Shown one piece after another: positions 52,294-60,956 of a DNA stretch of 64,000 bases. How positions within the stretch are numbered: position 1 is the first letter of the stretch; every line of letters begins with the position of its first letter. The stretch lies in contig JAILZP010000004.1 of the NCBI GenBank assembly GCA_023512435.1, positions 1-64,000 on the forward strand, in the 5' to 3' direction. The notes below the pieces were generated by a model. It had not been told where the DNA came from, made no database searches, and saw nothing but the letters and a program-made list of their open reading frames with translations. The stretch comes from Peptococcaceae bacterium. Its GTDB lineage: Bacteria; Bacillota; Desulfotomaculia; Desulfotomaculales; Desulfocucumaceae. A program made the translations under genes and the position numbers.

Positions 52294-53370
52294 ATGCCTA
52301 TTGAATTCATGTTTGCCACGCCGGAAACCTTAAGGTGCATGAAAATCAAGGTTCCGGTAGTTATTGCCGAGTCGGAGGCCCAGGTAGTGGTTGACAGCAC
52401 GGCACACTTGCCCGAACTGGCCAAGAAAGTGGACCACATCGACGCGTCGGTGCGGGACCTGGAAGCCGATCCCGTGTTCGTGCACGAGAGCGAGTCCACA
52501 TGGAACATGAGCATCAAGAAAAAATGGCCCCACTTTTTTGACCACCATCTTCCCGCCGGGAGGGCGTTCGTCAAAAAGGTAGTCGTGCACGGGGTACTGC
52601 ACAAGCAGATTTACTATGTCAACCAGGAGGACCAGGTCAAGCATTTCGGCGAGGATATACCTTTTACCAAAACCATTGAACTGAGAGAGCCCGAGCCGGT
52701 CATCGACGTGGATGAGGTGGAAGTCCAGTTTCACAGCACGAGGGTGGACCTGACCTGGGATCTGGTGCGCCCCAGCAGGCTCCAGCAGACCGGAGTGGTC
52801 ATCGTCAGGGTGAAGGTCGTCGAGCAGCGCCAGGTCTTTGTGGCGGTGTGCCCGTCTCCGGAAATGTGCCCCAAGGACGTAAACATTCTGCGGGACCCCG
52901 GCTTCGAACAGTGGGTGGGCAACACCCCGCTGCTGTGGGGATCCACCAACGTTTTCCGGAGCGACCTGGCCAGAACAGGCAGTTTCGCCGCCGGCCTGGG
53001 ACTCGACCCGGCCCTTCCGGCCGCTGTCTTTCAGTCCGTCAACAGGGTGGCGCCCGACAACATGTACCGCCTCTGTTTCTGGGCCCAGAAGCTGACCGGT
53101 ACGGCCCCGAACTGCGACTTCACCCTGGAGGCCCAGGTATCCTTTTTTGACGCGGGGGGCAACTTGATCGACACCCAGTCCCAGTCATGGGGCGACGAAC
53201 AGGTGCCCACCACCTTCAGGCAGTTCTGCCTCAACGTGGGGCCGGTGGCGGCCAATACCTCCTTCGCCCTGGTACGCATCGCCATGCAGGTGACGGCGGG
53301 CGCGACAACCCCCAACAACTGCCAGGTGATTATTGACGACGCGTCCCTGGTGTGCACCGGCGGCTTTTAA
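52294..53370 (+). CDS. SPOCS-like (DUF3794) protein with C-terminal jelly-roll domain
   Basis: 358 residues, AGGAGG upstream of ATG 52294. Residues about 85-185 (RAFVKKVVVHGVLHKQIYYVNQEDQVKHF) are SPOCS-like. The C-terminal 160 residues (NILRDPGFEQWVGNTPLLWG..) resemble a carbohydrate-binding jelly roll of the type seen in spore or surface glycan binders. No signal peptide, as expected for coat proteins made in the mother cell. It probably forms an operon with the preceding SPOCS/LysM gene. Confidence 0.75.
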   Translation: MPIEFMFATPETLRCMKIKVPVVIAESEAQVVVDSTAHLPELAKKVDHIDASVRDLEADPVFVHESESTWNMSIKKKWPHFFDHHLPAGRAFVKKVVVHGVLHKQIYYVNQEDQVKHFGEDIPFTKTIELREPEPVIDVDEVEVQFHSTRVDLTWDLVRPSRLQQTGVVIVRVKVVEQRQVFVAVCPSPEMCPKDVNILRDPGFEQWVGNTPLLWGSTNVFRSDLARTGSFAAGLGLDPALPAAVFQSVNRVAPDNMYRLCFWAQKLTGTAPNCDFTLEAQVSFFDAGGNLIDTQSQSWGDEQVPTTFRQFCLNVGPVAANTSFALVRIAMQVTAGATTPNNCQVIIDDASLVCTGGF

Positions 53371-53387
53371 AGGCGGCCGGCCCTCTT

Positions 53388-53420
53388 GAAAAAGCTGTTT
53401 CCCGTGAAACAGCTTTTTTT
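53388..53420 (+). terminator. Terminator after SPOCS operon
   Basis: AAAAAGCTGTTTC pairs with GAAACAGCTTTTT. Confidence 0.9.
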
Positions 53421-53554
53421 ATGGTCTTGGGCGGCTTGGCCCGGTGTGGCGCCGGGAAAAACCGCGGCATATAATTTAGGGATTAGGGATTGGGGGCCGG
53501 GGATTGGGAAATTCAGGTTCCCTGCTCCCGGTGCCCGCCAGGGGAGGTCTGTTT

Positions 53555-53992
53555 GTGGCGGAAGAAGGCGTAAGGCGACCGGGAATTGAAGAAACTCTGT
53601 TTCAGCTGCTGGAAAACAGCGGGGCCGGTACAATGGAACAGGGAAACCTGTTGATCCTGCTCAGCCTGGTAAACCTGATGGGGATCATCAACATCATTAA
53701 TTACAGGATCGGTGCGGACAAGGGAGGGGGAACCGGAACTGCGGGCCCAGGCCCCGGGGCGGCGGGGCGGGAAGGCTCCCCGGATACTGCTCCCGGGGGC
53801 AGGGGATCGCCTTTTGATCCGTCACCCCTGCTGGACCTGCTGGGCCGCTTTGCGGCGCCGCCGGGAGGGCCTCCCCGGGTGCCGGCCTCCGGGAAGGCCG
53901 GGGATGCAGCGGAACCCGCCGCCGATATCGGCGGAAAGCCGGCAGAGAAGGCCCCGGACAAAACCGGATCAAAGCAGCAGCCCGTGTTTTAA
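53555..53992 (+). CDS. Unknown protein with LSLVNLxGII motif (family A)
   Basis: 145 residues from GTG 53555, preceded by GGGGAGG. A short hydrophobic helix (NLLILLSLVNLMGIINIINYR, about 32-52) is followed by a Gly/Pro/Ala-rich, probably disordered tail with one helix (FDPSPLLDLLGRF). The same helix motif occurs in the protein at 54416-54922. No known family. Position next to spore-coat-type genes suggests a sporulation or spore-surface role, but this is inference. Confidence 0.6.
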   Translation: MAEEGVRRPGIEETLFQLLENSGAGTMEQGNLLILLSLVNLMGIINIINYRIGADKGGGTGTAGPGPGAAGREGSPDTAPGGRGSPFDPSPLLDLLGRFAAPPGGPPRVPASGKAGDAAEPAADIGGKPAEKAPDKTGSKQQPVF

Positions 53993-54003
53993 TGGACGGG
54001 GAG

Positions 54004-54330
54004 TTATTTGTTGCCGTCCTCTCCGGACGCCGCCGGGGAGTCTTTAAAGGCGCTGTCCGTCTCCGTTAACGGCAGGGGTTTTGCCGGATCCATTTCTTGC
54101 GGAGCGGATGTGGGCGGCCAACCCGGTTGGGCGCCTGGGGGGGCCATTTTCATAAGGCCCGCATGGAAGGTTTCAACGCCGTTTCTCATGGATTCCAGGG
54201 CGCTTTTGGTTGACTGGATGAGACTTGCCAGGTCGTCCAGGGACTTTTCCATTTCCCTTCCGTTTTGGGTCATCATCAGCAGAATTGGCAGCATGACCGG
54301 ATGAAAATCACGGTTGAATTTTCCGGGCAA
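54004..54330 (-). CDS. Unknown small protein with methionine-rich hydrophobic helix
   Basis: 108 residues from TTG 54330, preceded by AAAGGAGG, so it is likely real. An N-terminal hydrophobic segment (MLPILLMMTQNG) and a helix (MEKSLDDLASLIQSTKSALESM) precede a proline-rich tail. The overall plan, short hydrophobic helix plus low-complexity tail, matches the two flanking genes, although it reads on the opposite strand. Confidence 0.6.
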   Translation of the reverse strand: MPGKFNRDFHPVMLPILLMMTQNGREMEKSLDDLASLIQSTKSALESMRNGVETFHAGLMKMAPPGAQPGWPPTSAPQEMDPAKPLPLTETDSAFKDSPAASGEDGNK

Positions 54331-54415
54331 TTTTTGAACCTCCTTTATAAAAGATTTGGTCGACTATTCCATCTTATGAGAGAGAGGTAAAATTTGTTAC
54401 CGAGGAGGCGTCCTG

Positions 54416-54922
54416 ATGTCCAGTACGGCGGCAGGTGGTGCCCACCTGGAAAATGTAATGTATCGCCTGATGGATCTGGCGGGAGAAAATGCCGACCAGT
54501 ACGACACCATGATTATGCTCAGCCTGGTTAATCTGCTGGGTATAATCAGCGTTATGAACAAACAGGGGGCTGCCGGGGTTTCAGCGCCCAGGTCCCTGGG
54601 AGAGGACCCGCTGGCGGCCGCATTGCTTAAAATGCTTGGGGATCAGCAAATGCGGCCGGCAGCCCGGGAGGGAGGCCCGCCGTCTTTCAACCCTGCTCTT
54701 TTAATGAGCCTCCTGGGGCCCCAGGCCCAGAAGCCGGAAAACGCCCTTTTGCTGGCGCTTTTGACCAAGATGATGCAGCCGCCCCAGGGCCCCCCGGTTC
54801 CGGAAAAGAACAGGCAGGGTCCCGCTGACTGCTCCGGCGGGTTTAATAGAGCGGCCGGCGGGGTCCGGAAGGAACCGGGCAGGCCGGCGGAGGTTTTGAA
54901 CTGGGACCGGCGGCTGGGGTGA
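54416..54922 (+). CDS. Unknown protein with LSLVNLxGII motif (family A paralogue)
   Basis: 168 residues from ATG 54416 (CGAGGAGG upstream). The motif MIMLSLVNLLGIISVMNKQG repeats that of the gene at 53555. C-terminal helices (FNPALLMSLLGPQ; ENALLLALLTKMMQPP) alternate with Gly/Pro-rich linkers. No characterised relative is known to me. The two plus-strand paralogues flank an opposite-strand gene of similar build. Confidence 0.6.
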   Translation: MSSTAAGGAHLENVMYRLMDLAGENADQYDTMIMLSLVNLLGIISVMNKQGAAGVSAPRSLGEDPLAAALLKMLGDQQMRPAAREGGPPSFNPALLMSLLGPQAQKPENALLLALLTKMMQPPQGPPVPEKNRQGPADCSGGFNRAAGGVRKEPGRPAEVLNWDRRLG

Positions 54923-55023
54923 GATGCTTGCTCAGAAATCAGAACCCCGGATCCCGGAAGGAGAAATGAATATTTTAATGCGGCAAAGGCAAAAAATACC
55001 CCCAGATACGGGGGTGATTTTTT

Positions 55024-55245
55024 TTGGGCAGGACCACCAGGGCCGCAATCCGGGTAGGGGGCCTGAAAGGCCGGGAAGGCCTGAAGGAAATAGAGCACAA
55101 CCTGATCCAGATTGACGGGGTCAAGGAAGTGCAGATTTCTTTGCCGGAAAGCACGGTAAACATCGAGTATGACCCCGGGGTAATCAGGGAGGAGTACCTG
55201 AAAAGGACATTGAATTCGCTGGGGTATTCACCGTATGTTGACTGA
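55024..55245 (+). CDS. HMA-like small protein lacking the CxxC metal site
   Basis: 73 residues from TTG 55024 (GGGGGTGA upstream). The pattern IRVGGLKGREGLKEIEHNLIQIDGVKEVQISLPESTVNIEYDPGVIREEYLKRTLNSLGY follows the ferredoxin-like fold of heavy-metal-associated domains, but the GMTCxxC site is replaced by GGLKGRE, so it cannot bind copper in the usual way. It lies 27 bases before the transporter gene. Confidence 0.6.
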   Translation: MGRTTRAAIRVGGLKGREGLKEIEHNLIQIDGVKEVQISLPESTVNIEYDPGVIREEYLKRTLNSLGYSPYVD

Positions 55246-55271
55246 CAGCCGCCTTTGGAAAGGAGATTCAA

Positions 55272-55718
55272 ATGGGTGCGAAATTTCTGGCCCTGTTAAC
55301 CGCGGCACTTTCCGGAATGACAATGGCCGTTCAGGGAACGGTCAACACGTCCCTCAGTAAGGTGATCGGGCTTATGGAGGCCACCTTTGTGGTGCACCTT
55401 GTGGGTCTCGTGTTTGTGTCCGTGCTGCTGTTCATATTCAAAATGGGGCAGCTAAGGCCGGAGCTTTTCAGCCAGGTACCCCTGTACGGCTACCTGGGGG
55501 GGATCCTGGGGGTGGTTATAGTTTACTTGGTGATTAAGAGCATTCCCAGGGTGGGTGTTGCTCCGGCCACCACCGCCATTATTCTGGGGCAGGTGTTTAC
55601 CGCCGGGCTGATCGATCACCTCGGCCTTTTCGGCATGGAAAAGATGCCCTTTAACTGGTGCCGGGTGGGCGGGACCCTGCTGATGGCCGGCGGAGCCTGG
55701 CTGATACTCAGGAGGTAA
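55272..55718 (+). CDS. YdcZ/DUF606-type DMT-family membrane protein
   Basis: 148 residues, five predicted membrane helices. It starts with the family pattern LLTALSGMTMAVQGTVNTSLSKVIGLMEATFVVH and has GYLGGILGVVIVYLVIKSIPRVGVAPATTAIILGQ. YdcZ proteins are half-size DMT transporters with unknown substrate that usually pair with a second copy. Only one is present here. AAAGGAGA lies upstream of ATG 55272. Confidence 0.85.
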   Translation: MGAKFLALLTAALSGMTMAVQGTVNTSLSKVIGLMEATFVVHLVGLVFVSVLLFIFKMGQLRPELFSQVPLYGYLGGILGVVIVYLVIKSIPRVGVAPATTAIILGQVFTAGLIDHLGLFGMEKMPFNWCRVGGTLLMAGGAWLILRR

Positions 55719-55724
55719 GTCGTC

Positions 55725-55788
55725 AGTCGTCGGACGTCGGAATGGAATCCATTTGACCTCTGGTCAAATGGCAACAAGCCCGACGACT
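55725..55788. repeat. Nested inverted repeat between convergent genes
   Basis: An inner perfect palindrome CCATTTGACC-TCT-GGTCAAATGG (55749-55771) lies inside an outer pair CAGTCGTCGG (55725-55734) / CCGACGACTG (55779-55788). It has no T-tract. It may be a large hairpin in both transcripts or an operator. Confidence 0.65.
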
Positions 55789-55877
55789 GAACTGCCTTTC
55801 ATCTGGAGTTTTTTGGACGGCCTCTTGGGTCCCTTCATGCCGACTTCATAATAATGGTTTTTTGAATGTTTCAGGAG

Positions 55878-56420
55878 TCAGGGAATTATGATTACCTGCC
55901 CTGGAATAAGAAAGTCCGGGTTGGCCAGATTGTTGGCCTTGACAATGGCGTCCACCGGCACACCATAAATCAGGGAGATTTTCCACAGGGTGTCCCCGGG
56001 CTCAACCACGTGCTGTCTTCCTCCTTCTGGTTTCTGCAGGCCGGTGCCCGGCCTGTCGGTTATAATTACCGGGGTCCCAATGCCGACCTTGGGAAAAAGC
56101 TCCTCCACGTCTTCGTTGTACATCCTGATGCACCCGTTGGAAATAAATTTTCCGATGGATGAAGCATTGTTGGTGCCGTGTATGCCGTAATTTCCGCCTG
56201 GTATGTTCAGGCCCATCCACCGCGTACCCAGCACGCCGCCGGGATTCACCACCTTGTTGACGACCTTGTAGAGGCCCAGTGGTGTGGGGGTTGAGGCTTT
56301 TCCCACCGCAACCGGGTAAGTTTTTACTATTTGAGCCCCCAGGTAATGATTAAGCCTGCGGTCCGCCCTGATTATCTCCAGCCGCGTTCCGGCTTCTATC
56401 CGGCGCTGTTCCCCGGGCAA
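55878..56420 (-). CDS. L,D-transpeptidase (YkuD) with C-terminal LysM
   Basis: 180 residues from TTG 56420 (GGGAGTGA upstream). Catalytic motif [20 protein letters not shown], with H81, C97 and R99, and a C-terminal LysM ([28 protein letters not shown]). It forms 3-3 or modified cross-links in peptidoglycan, perhaps in the spore wall. No signal peptide is seen, as in B. subtilis YkuD of the spore. It is monocistronic and convergent with the YdcZ gene. Confidence 0.92.
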   Translation of the reverse strand: MPGEQRRIEAGTRLEIIRADRRLNHYLGAQIVKTYPVAVGKASTPTPLGLYKVVNKVVNPGGVLGTRWMGLNIPGGNYGIHGTNNASSIGKFISNGCIRMYNEDVEELFPKVGIGTPVIITDRPGTGLQKPEGGRQHVVEPGDTLWKISLIYGVPVDAIVKANNLANPDFLIPGQVIIIP

Positions 56421-56620
56421 AATAAATCACTCCCGCCAAGACACTTTTTAAAATAATTTATTATTTTTGAGAGTCAATTGTGATCAAGGATTAAAACAAA
56501 AAAAGATTAAAGTTTTTATAATTTCACAACAGGTTATGGAAATTATAAAAAAGGGATATTTTTGGACAAGTGGTATTAATAACTAGCAAGCATAATAATT
56601 CTGGAGTCATTAATAAAATA

Positions 56621-57463
56621 ATGATGGTCAAAGCCCGGGCAAAAATTAATTTATCGCTGGATGTGCTGGGAACCAGGGCTGACGGATACCATGAAATTCT
56701 CACGGTAATGCAGCCCCTGGAACTGCACGATGTCCTGGAGGCGGGTCCCCTGGAGGGGGACATCCGGGTGGAGAGCAGCCACCCGGAAGTTCCGTCCGGT
56801 CCCGGCAACATCGTCTACCGGGCGGCGGACCTGATCCGCAGGGAATTTCGCTGCGGCGCCGGGGCCAGGATTTTTATCCATAAAAAAATTCCGGTGGCGG
56901 CAGGGCTGGCCGGGGGTTCCGCCGATGCCGCGGCGGCCCTGAGGGCCCTTAACAGGCTGTGGGCGTTAAACGCCGCCGAGGAAGAACTTTTCCGGCTGGG
57001 TGAAGCGATCGGCTCCGACGTCCCGTTCTGCCTGCTGGGGAGAACGGCCCTTGCCGGGGGAAGGGGCGAGCTGCTGACCCCCCTGCCTTCTTTTTCCGGC
57101 TTCGGGGTGGTCCTGGTCAAACCTCCTTTCGGTGTTTCCACCGCCAGGATTTACAGACTTTACGACAGCCTCCCCGCCGTTCCCGGGCCCGATACCAGGG
57201 CGGTGGTAAAGGCGGTGGAGAACGGGGATTTAAAGGCCCTGGCCGGGTTGATGGGCAATGCCCTGGAAAGGGTGACCGCCTCCCTGCACCCGGAAATAAT
57301 GGAAATTAAGAAAGCCCTGGTGGCCGCCGGGGCGGCCGGCGCGATGATGAGCGGCAGCGGCCCGGCGGTATTCGGCCTGTGCGCCGGCCCGGACGAGGCG
57401 CGGTTTGTGGCTTCCCGCCTGAACCTGCCGGGCTGCCAGGTAATTGCCACCCGGACAGTATAA
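56621..57463 (+). CDS. ispE: 4-diphosphocytidyl-2-C-methyl-D-erythritol kinase
   Basis: 280 residues. GHMP kinase marks: KARAKINLSLDVLGTRADGYHE at the start, PVAAGLAGGSADAAAALRALN (ATP loop) and MMSGSGPAVFGL. It phosphorylates CDP-ME in the non-mevalonate isoprenoid pathway. The start is chosen at ATG 56621 by family alignment, though the Shine-Dalgarno (CTGGAG) is 14 bases away. GTG 56570 would add 17 residues. Confidence 0.95.
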   Translation: MMVKARAKINLSLDVLGTRADGYHEILTVMQPLELHDVLEAGPLEGDIRVESSHPEVPSGPGNIVYRAADLIRREFRCGAGARIFIHKKIPVAAGLAGGSADAAAALRALNRLWALNAAEEELFRLGEAIGSDVPFCLLGRTALAGGRGELLTPLPSFSGFGVVLVKPPFGVSTARIYRLYDSLPAVPGPDTRAVVKAVENGDLKALAGLMGNALERVTASLHPEIMEIKKALVAAGAAGAMMSGSGPAVFGLCAGPDEARFVASRLNLPGCQVIATRTV

Positions 57464-57606
57464 CGGGCCGGGAAGGGAAACGGGTGCAGGAATAGGGGCG
57501 CCTGGGCCTCTCCCGGTTTCCGGCGCCCAATTCCCGCGGCCGGCTTGCGGCGAAAAGCGGAAAAGATTACAATTAAAATTGGAGCAAAGTGGTAGGAGGA
57601 ATAAAA

Positions 57607-58290
57607 ATGAATGAGGCCAGGCTGGTTCCAATCAGGCTCGACAACTACAAACCCCTGCGCGAATTGGTGTTTGAGTCGTTAAGGGAGGCCATCATCCAGG
57701 GACGGCTGAAACCGGGGGAGCGTCTGATGGAAATGCAGCTTGCGGACGAAATGGGTGTAAGCAGGACACCGGTCAGGGAAGCCATCAGGAAACTGGAACT
57801 GGAAGGCTTTGTGGTCATGATCCCCCGGAAGGGGGCGTACGTGTCCGGGATATCGGTCAAGGACATAGTTGATGTCTTTGAAGTGAGGGCGGCCCTGGAG
57901 GCCCTGGCCGCCGGGCTGGCCGCCGAAAGGGCGACGGACGAGGAACTGGAGGAACTGGAAAGGTCCCTGGTGCAAATTTCGGAAGCCGACAAGGAAGACC
58001 TGGGGACCATAGTGGAGACCGACACCAATTTTCATGATATTATTTATAAGGCCTGCCGGAACGAGCGGCTGGTCATGATCATCACCCACCTTAAAGAACA
58101 AATCCAGCGCTTCAGGACCACGTCTTTGTCGCAGCCGGGCCGCTTGAGGGACGCCTTGAGTGAGCACCGGGCCATCGTGGAGGCCATCAGCGACCGCAAT
58201 GTCGAGATGGCCCAGACCCTTGCCCGGGAACATATAGAAAACGCTGAGCAAAGCCTGTTAAACGCCATGCGGGAGGCAAGCGACAGATGA
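57607..58290 (+). CDS. GntR-family regulator, FadR-type
   Basis: 227 residues from ATG 57607, preceded by TAGGAGGAA. A winged HTH (LREAIIQGRLKPGERLMEMQLADEMGVSRTPVREAIRKLELEGFV) is followed by an FCD ligand-binding domain (DTNFHDIIYKACRNERL..LSEHRAIVEAI). The effector is unknown. It overlaps the next gene by four bases and is likely in an operon with the nucleotidyltransferase and threonine ammonia-lyase. Confidence 0.92.
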   Translation: MNEARLVPIRLDNYKPLRELVFESLREAIIQGRLKPGERLMEMQLADEMGVSRTPVREAIRKLELEGFVVMIPRKGAYVSGISVKDIVDVFEVRAALEALAAGLAAERATDEELEELERSLVQISEADKEDLGTIVETDTNFHDIIYKACRNERLVMIITHLKEQIQRFRTTSLSQPGRLRDALSEHRAIVEAISDRNVEMAQTLAREHIENAEQSLLNAMREASDR

Positions 58291-59039
58291 TAGACGCTTT
58301 GGTCCTGGCCGGCAGCAGGAATGACGGACCGCTCAAACAGTGCAGCTCGGTGCCGTACGAGGCAATGATTACCATCGGGCGCAAGGCCATGATCGAATAC
58401 GTTATCGACGCCCTGAGAAGCTCAAAGCTGATCGACAGGATAGTGGTGGTGGGCCCGCCCGATGTGCCGGACTTCTGCCGGCGGGAAGATGTCATGGTGG
58501 TGCCGGCGAAAGGGACCCTGATGGAAAACCTCGCCATGGGGGTGGAAAGCCTGTCCGGATCCCACAGGGTGCTGCTGGCCACCTGTGACATACCGCTGAT
58601 TACAGCCCAGGCCATTGAGGACTTTCTGGACAGGTGCGGAGACAGGTCCGCCGATGTCTATTATCCCGTTGTGCCCAGGGAAGTGGTGGAGAAAAGCATT
58701 TTCCGGACCAGGCGGACATATGTTGCCTTCAAGGAAGGGGATTTCACCGGGGGCAACCTTTTTCTCGTGGATCCGGCGGCGGTGAGGCGGTGCATGGTCA
58801 TTGGACAGCAGCTGGTTGACGCCCGCAAGAGCCCCATCAGGCTGAGCAGGTTAATGGGCATACCATTCCTCGTCAGATTCTTGCTCCGCAGGGTAACGCT
58901 CAAGGAAGCCGAGAGAAAAGCCTCGGACCTGCTGGGGGTCCGGGGGGCGGTGGTGATAACCACATACCCCGAAGTGGGGGTGGACGTGGATAAGCCCAGC
59001 GACCTGGACCTGGTCAGCAAGGTGCTGGAAACCGCCTAG
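58287..59039 (+). CDS. MobA-like nucleotidyltransferase-fold protein
   Basis: 250 residues. It starts with IDALVLAGSRNDG, a variant of the nucleotide-binding LAGG motif, with KAMIEYVIDAL, VLLATCDIPLIT (acidic metal site) and GGNLFLVDP following. It resembles MobA/IspD/GlmU-type NTP transferases. The substrate is unknown. Its conserved position in an operon with a GntR regulator and ilvA, near spoVG and glmU, is the only clue. It overlaps the GntR gene by four bases. Confidence 0.8.
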   Translation: MIDALVLAGSRNDGPLKQCSSVPYEAMITIGRKAMIEYVIDALRSSKLIDRIVVVGPPDVPDFCRREDVMVVPAKGTLMENLAMGVESLSGSHRVLLATCDIPLITAQAIEDFLDRCGDRSADVYYPVVPREVVEKSIFRTRRTYVAFKEGDFTGGNLFLVDPAAVRRCMVIGQQLVDARKSPIRLSRLMGIPFLVRFLLRRVTLKEAERKASDLLGVRGAVVITTYPEVGVDVDKPSDLDLVSKVLETA

Positions 59040-59054
59040 AATGGGGGCGAGAGG

Positions 59055-60284
59055 TTGGAGGAAACGGGGACCGTGTCACGGATAACGGTTGGCCGGGTGA
59101 AAAAAGCCAGAGAACTGATGGAGGACATTATTCATAAGACCCCCATGGATTATTCCCGTTTTTTCAGCAGCCTGACCGGCGCCGGCCTGTACCTAAAGCT
59201 GGAAAACATGCAAAAAACAGGGTCCTTTAAAATCAGGGGGGCCTTGAATAAAATAAATAACCTTACCGGACCGGAAAGGAAAAGAGGGGTGATCGCGGCC
59301 TCGGCCGGCAACCACGCCCAGGGTGTGGCCTATGCCGCCGCCAGGTCCGGCCTGAAAGCCACCGTTGTCATGCCCGAGGTGTCTCCCATTTCCAAGATCA
59401 TGGCCACCAGGGGCTATGGCGCAGAGGTTATCCTCTGGGGAAGGGATTATGACGAGGCTTATGAAAAGGCCGAAGAAATCCGGAAGGAAAGCGGGGCCAC
59501 GTTAGTGCACGGCTTTGACGATGTGGACGTGATCGCCGGTCAGGGCACCCTGGGCCTTGAGATACTGGATCAGCTTCCCGGGGTTGACGCCGTGGTGGTC
59601 CCGGCGGGGGGCGGGGGACTCCTGGGCGGCGTGGCCTTCGCCATTAAGTCCCTCAGTCCCCGGGTCAGGGTGTACGGGGTCCAGTCTTCGGCCGCTCCGG
59701 CGGTGTACCACAACTGGAAGGGCGGCGGAGTCAAAGAAACACCTGTTTCCGGGACCATTGCCGACGGTATATGCGTGCGCCGGCCCGGAAGCATAACCCT
59801 GGATCTGATCAAAAAATACGTGGACGACGTGGTGCTGGTGGACGACGAGGAGATATCCCAGACCATTCTAATGCTGCTGGAACGGTCCAAGGTGGTGGCC
59901 GAAGGCGCCGGGGCCGCCGGCCTGGCGGCGGTTTTGAACGGAAAGCTGAAACTTCAGGGGCTCAATGCGGCGGTGGTCATAAGCGGGGGAAATATAGACG
60001 TTAACGTGCTGTCCAACATTATTGAAAGAGGCCTGGTCAAGTCCGGGCGGCGCCTTAGAATTAAAACAATCATTTCGGACAGGCCGGGCAGCCTTGGTAA
60101 AATTATATCCCTGGTATCAGGCCAGCAGGTGAACATTATTTCCATCGCGCACGACCGTTCGAGTCCCAGGGTTCCCATTAAGGACGCCGAGGTTGAATTC
60201 GTGCTGGAAACAATGAACTGGGAACATATAGGAAAAATCACCGGCTCGCTGAAAAAAGCCGGATATACACTTGAAATTTTGTAG
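59055..60284 (+). CDS. ilvA: Threonine ammonia-lyase, catabolic/biosynthetic type with ACT domain
   Basis: 409 residues from TTG 59055 (GTG 59073, six codons on, has GGAGG at better spacing). The PLP lysine is in TGSFKIRGALNK, SAGNHAQGVAYAA binds phosphate, and PAGGGGLLGGVAFA is the glycine loop. A C-terminal ACT domain (DRPGSLGKIISLVSGQQVNIISIAHDR) gives allosteric control. It deaminates threonine to 2-oxobutyrate, which can feed isoleucine synthesis or propionate formation. Last gene of the operon. Confidence 0.94.
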   Translation: MEETGTVSRITVGRVKKARELMEDIIHKTPMDYSRFFSSLTGAGLYLKLENMQKTGSFKIRGALNKINNLTGPERKRGVIAASAGNHAQGVAYAAARSGLKATVVMPEVSPISKIMATRGYGAEVILWGRDYDEAYEKAEEIRKESGATLVHGFDDVDVIAGQGTLGLEILDQLPGVDAVVVPAGGGGLLGGVAFAIKSLSPRVRVYGVQSSAAPAVYHNWKGGGVKETPVSGTIADGICVRRPGSITLDLIKKYVDDVVLVDDEEISQTILMLLERSKVVAEGAGAAGLAAVLNGKLKLQGLNAAVVISGGNIDVNVLSNIIERGLVKSGRRLRIKTIISDRPGSLGKIISLVSGQQVNIISIAHDRSSPRVPIKDAEVEFVLETMNWEHIGKITGSLKKAGYTLEIL

Positions 60285-60586
60285 AAAATCAGTACCTGAA
60301 GAGGAGGTATGCCGTTGGGCCCGGGGCATCCGGTTGAAGGGATGAATTTGGGGGATTTTTAATATAAACCAAAAAAGCTGGCAACTGGCCCGGATGGCCG
60401 TATAGGTGGAACCATGACAAAATATGTTTGTTAAGCGAGAATTTTAGCGATCATTCCTTATAAATTTTTATTTATAAGGAATAATTTTAATATATTAAAA
60501 CTGGAAAAATGAAGGAATTTTTTTCCCGATGAAGAATTCAATCAAAATCATCAGGTAAAACGTAAAACAGGAAGGTGGTGAGGGGC
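60285..60586. other. Intergenic region before spoVG with 12-bp inverted repeat
   Basis: No gene. ATTCCTTATAAA (60453-60464) and TTTATAAGGAAT (60471-60482) form a perfect AT-rich inverted repeat, which may end the ilvA transcript or act as an operator for spoVG. Confidence 0.5.
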
Positions 60587-60841
60587 TTGGTAGTTACTGA
60601 CGTAAGGGTGCGGAAAATTCTTACCGAGGGTAAGATGAAGGCAATTGTTTCGGTCACCCTTGATGACATGTTCGTCATCCATGATGTCAAGGTGGTGGAG
60701 GGCCAAAACGGTCTGTTTGTTGCCATGCCCAGCAGAAAAACTCCTGACGGTGAATTCAGGGATATCGCACACCCCATCACGTCTTCTGCCCGGGAAGTTA
60801 TTCAGACCGCCGTTTTGCAGGCCTACGAGGCGGCCGTGTGA
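60587..60841 (+). CDS. spoVG: Septation/sporulation regulator SpoVG
   Basis: 84 residues from TTG 60587, following GTGAGGGG and matching the family N-terminus (..VTDVRVRKI). Core: [48 protein letters not shown], nearly identical to B. subtilis SpoVG, an RNA/DNA-binding regulator of sporulation, septation and surface genes. It lies upstream of glmU, as in B. subtilis. Confidence 0.97.
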   Translation: MVVTDVRVRKILTEGKMKAIVSVTLDDMFVIHDVKVVEGQNGLFVAMPSRKTPDGEFRDIAHPITSSAREVIQTAVLQAYEAAV

Positions 60842-60956
60842 TCATTTTCCGTCCCTGAGAAAAAAGTATTGCTGTTGCTTGCCGGTATGTGATACCGTGG
60901 TTCCCGGCGGGGCCATGCAAGGTAAATATCAGTAAAGATTAGAATAAAAGGCATCA

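Noticed and set aside
54924-55115. 63-codon plus-strand frame before the HMA-like gene
   Set aside because: No start signal, basic/Pro-rich, overlaps the better-supported gene at 55024.
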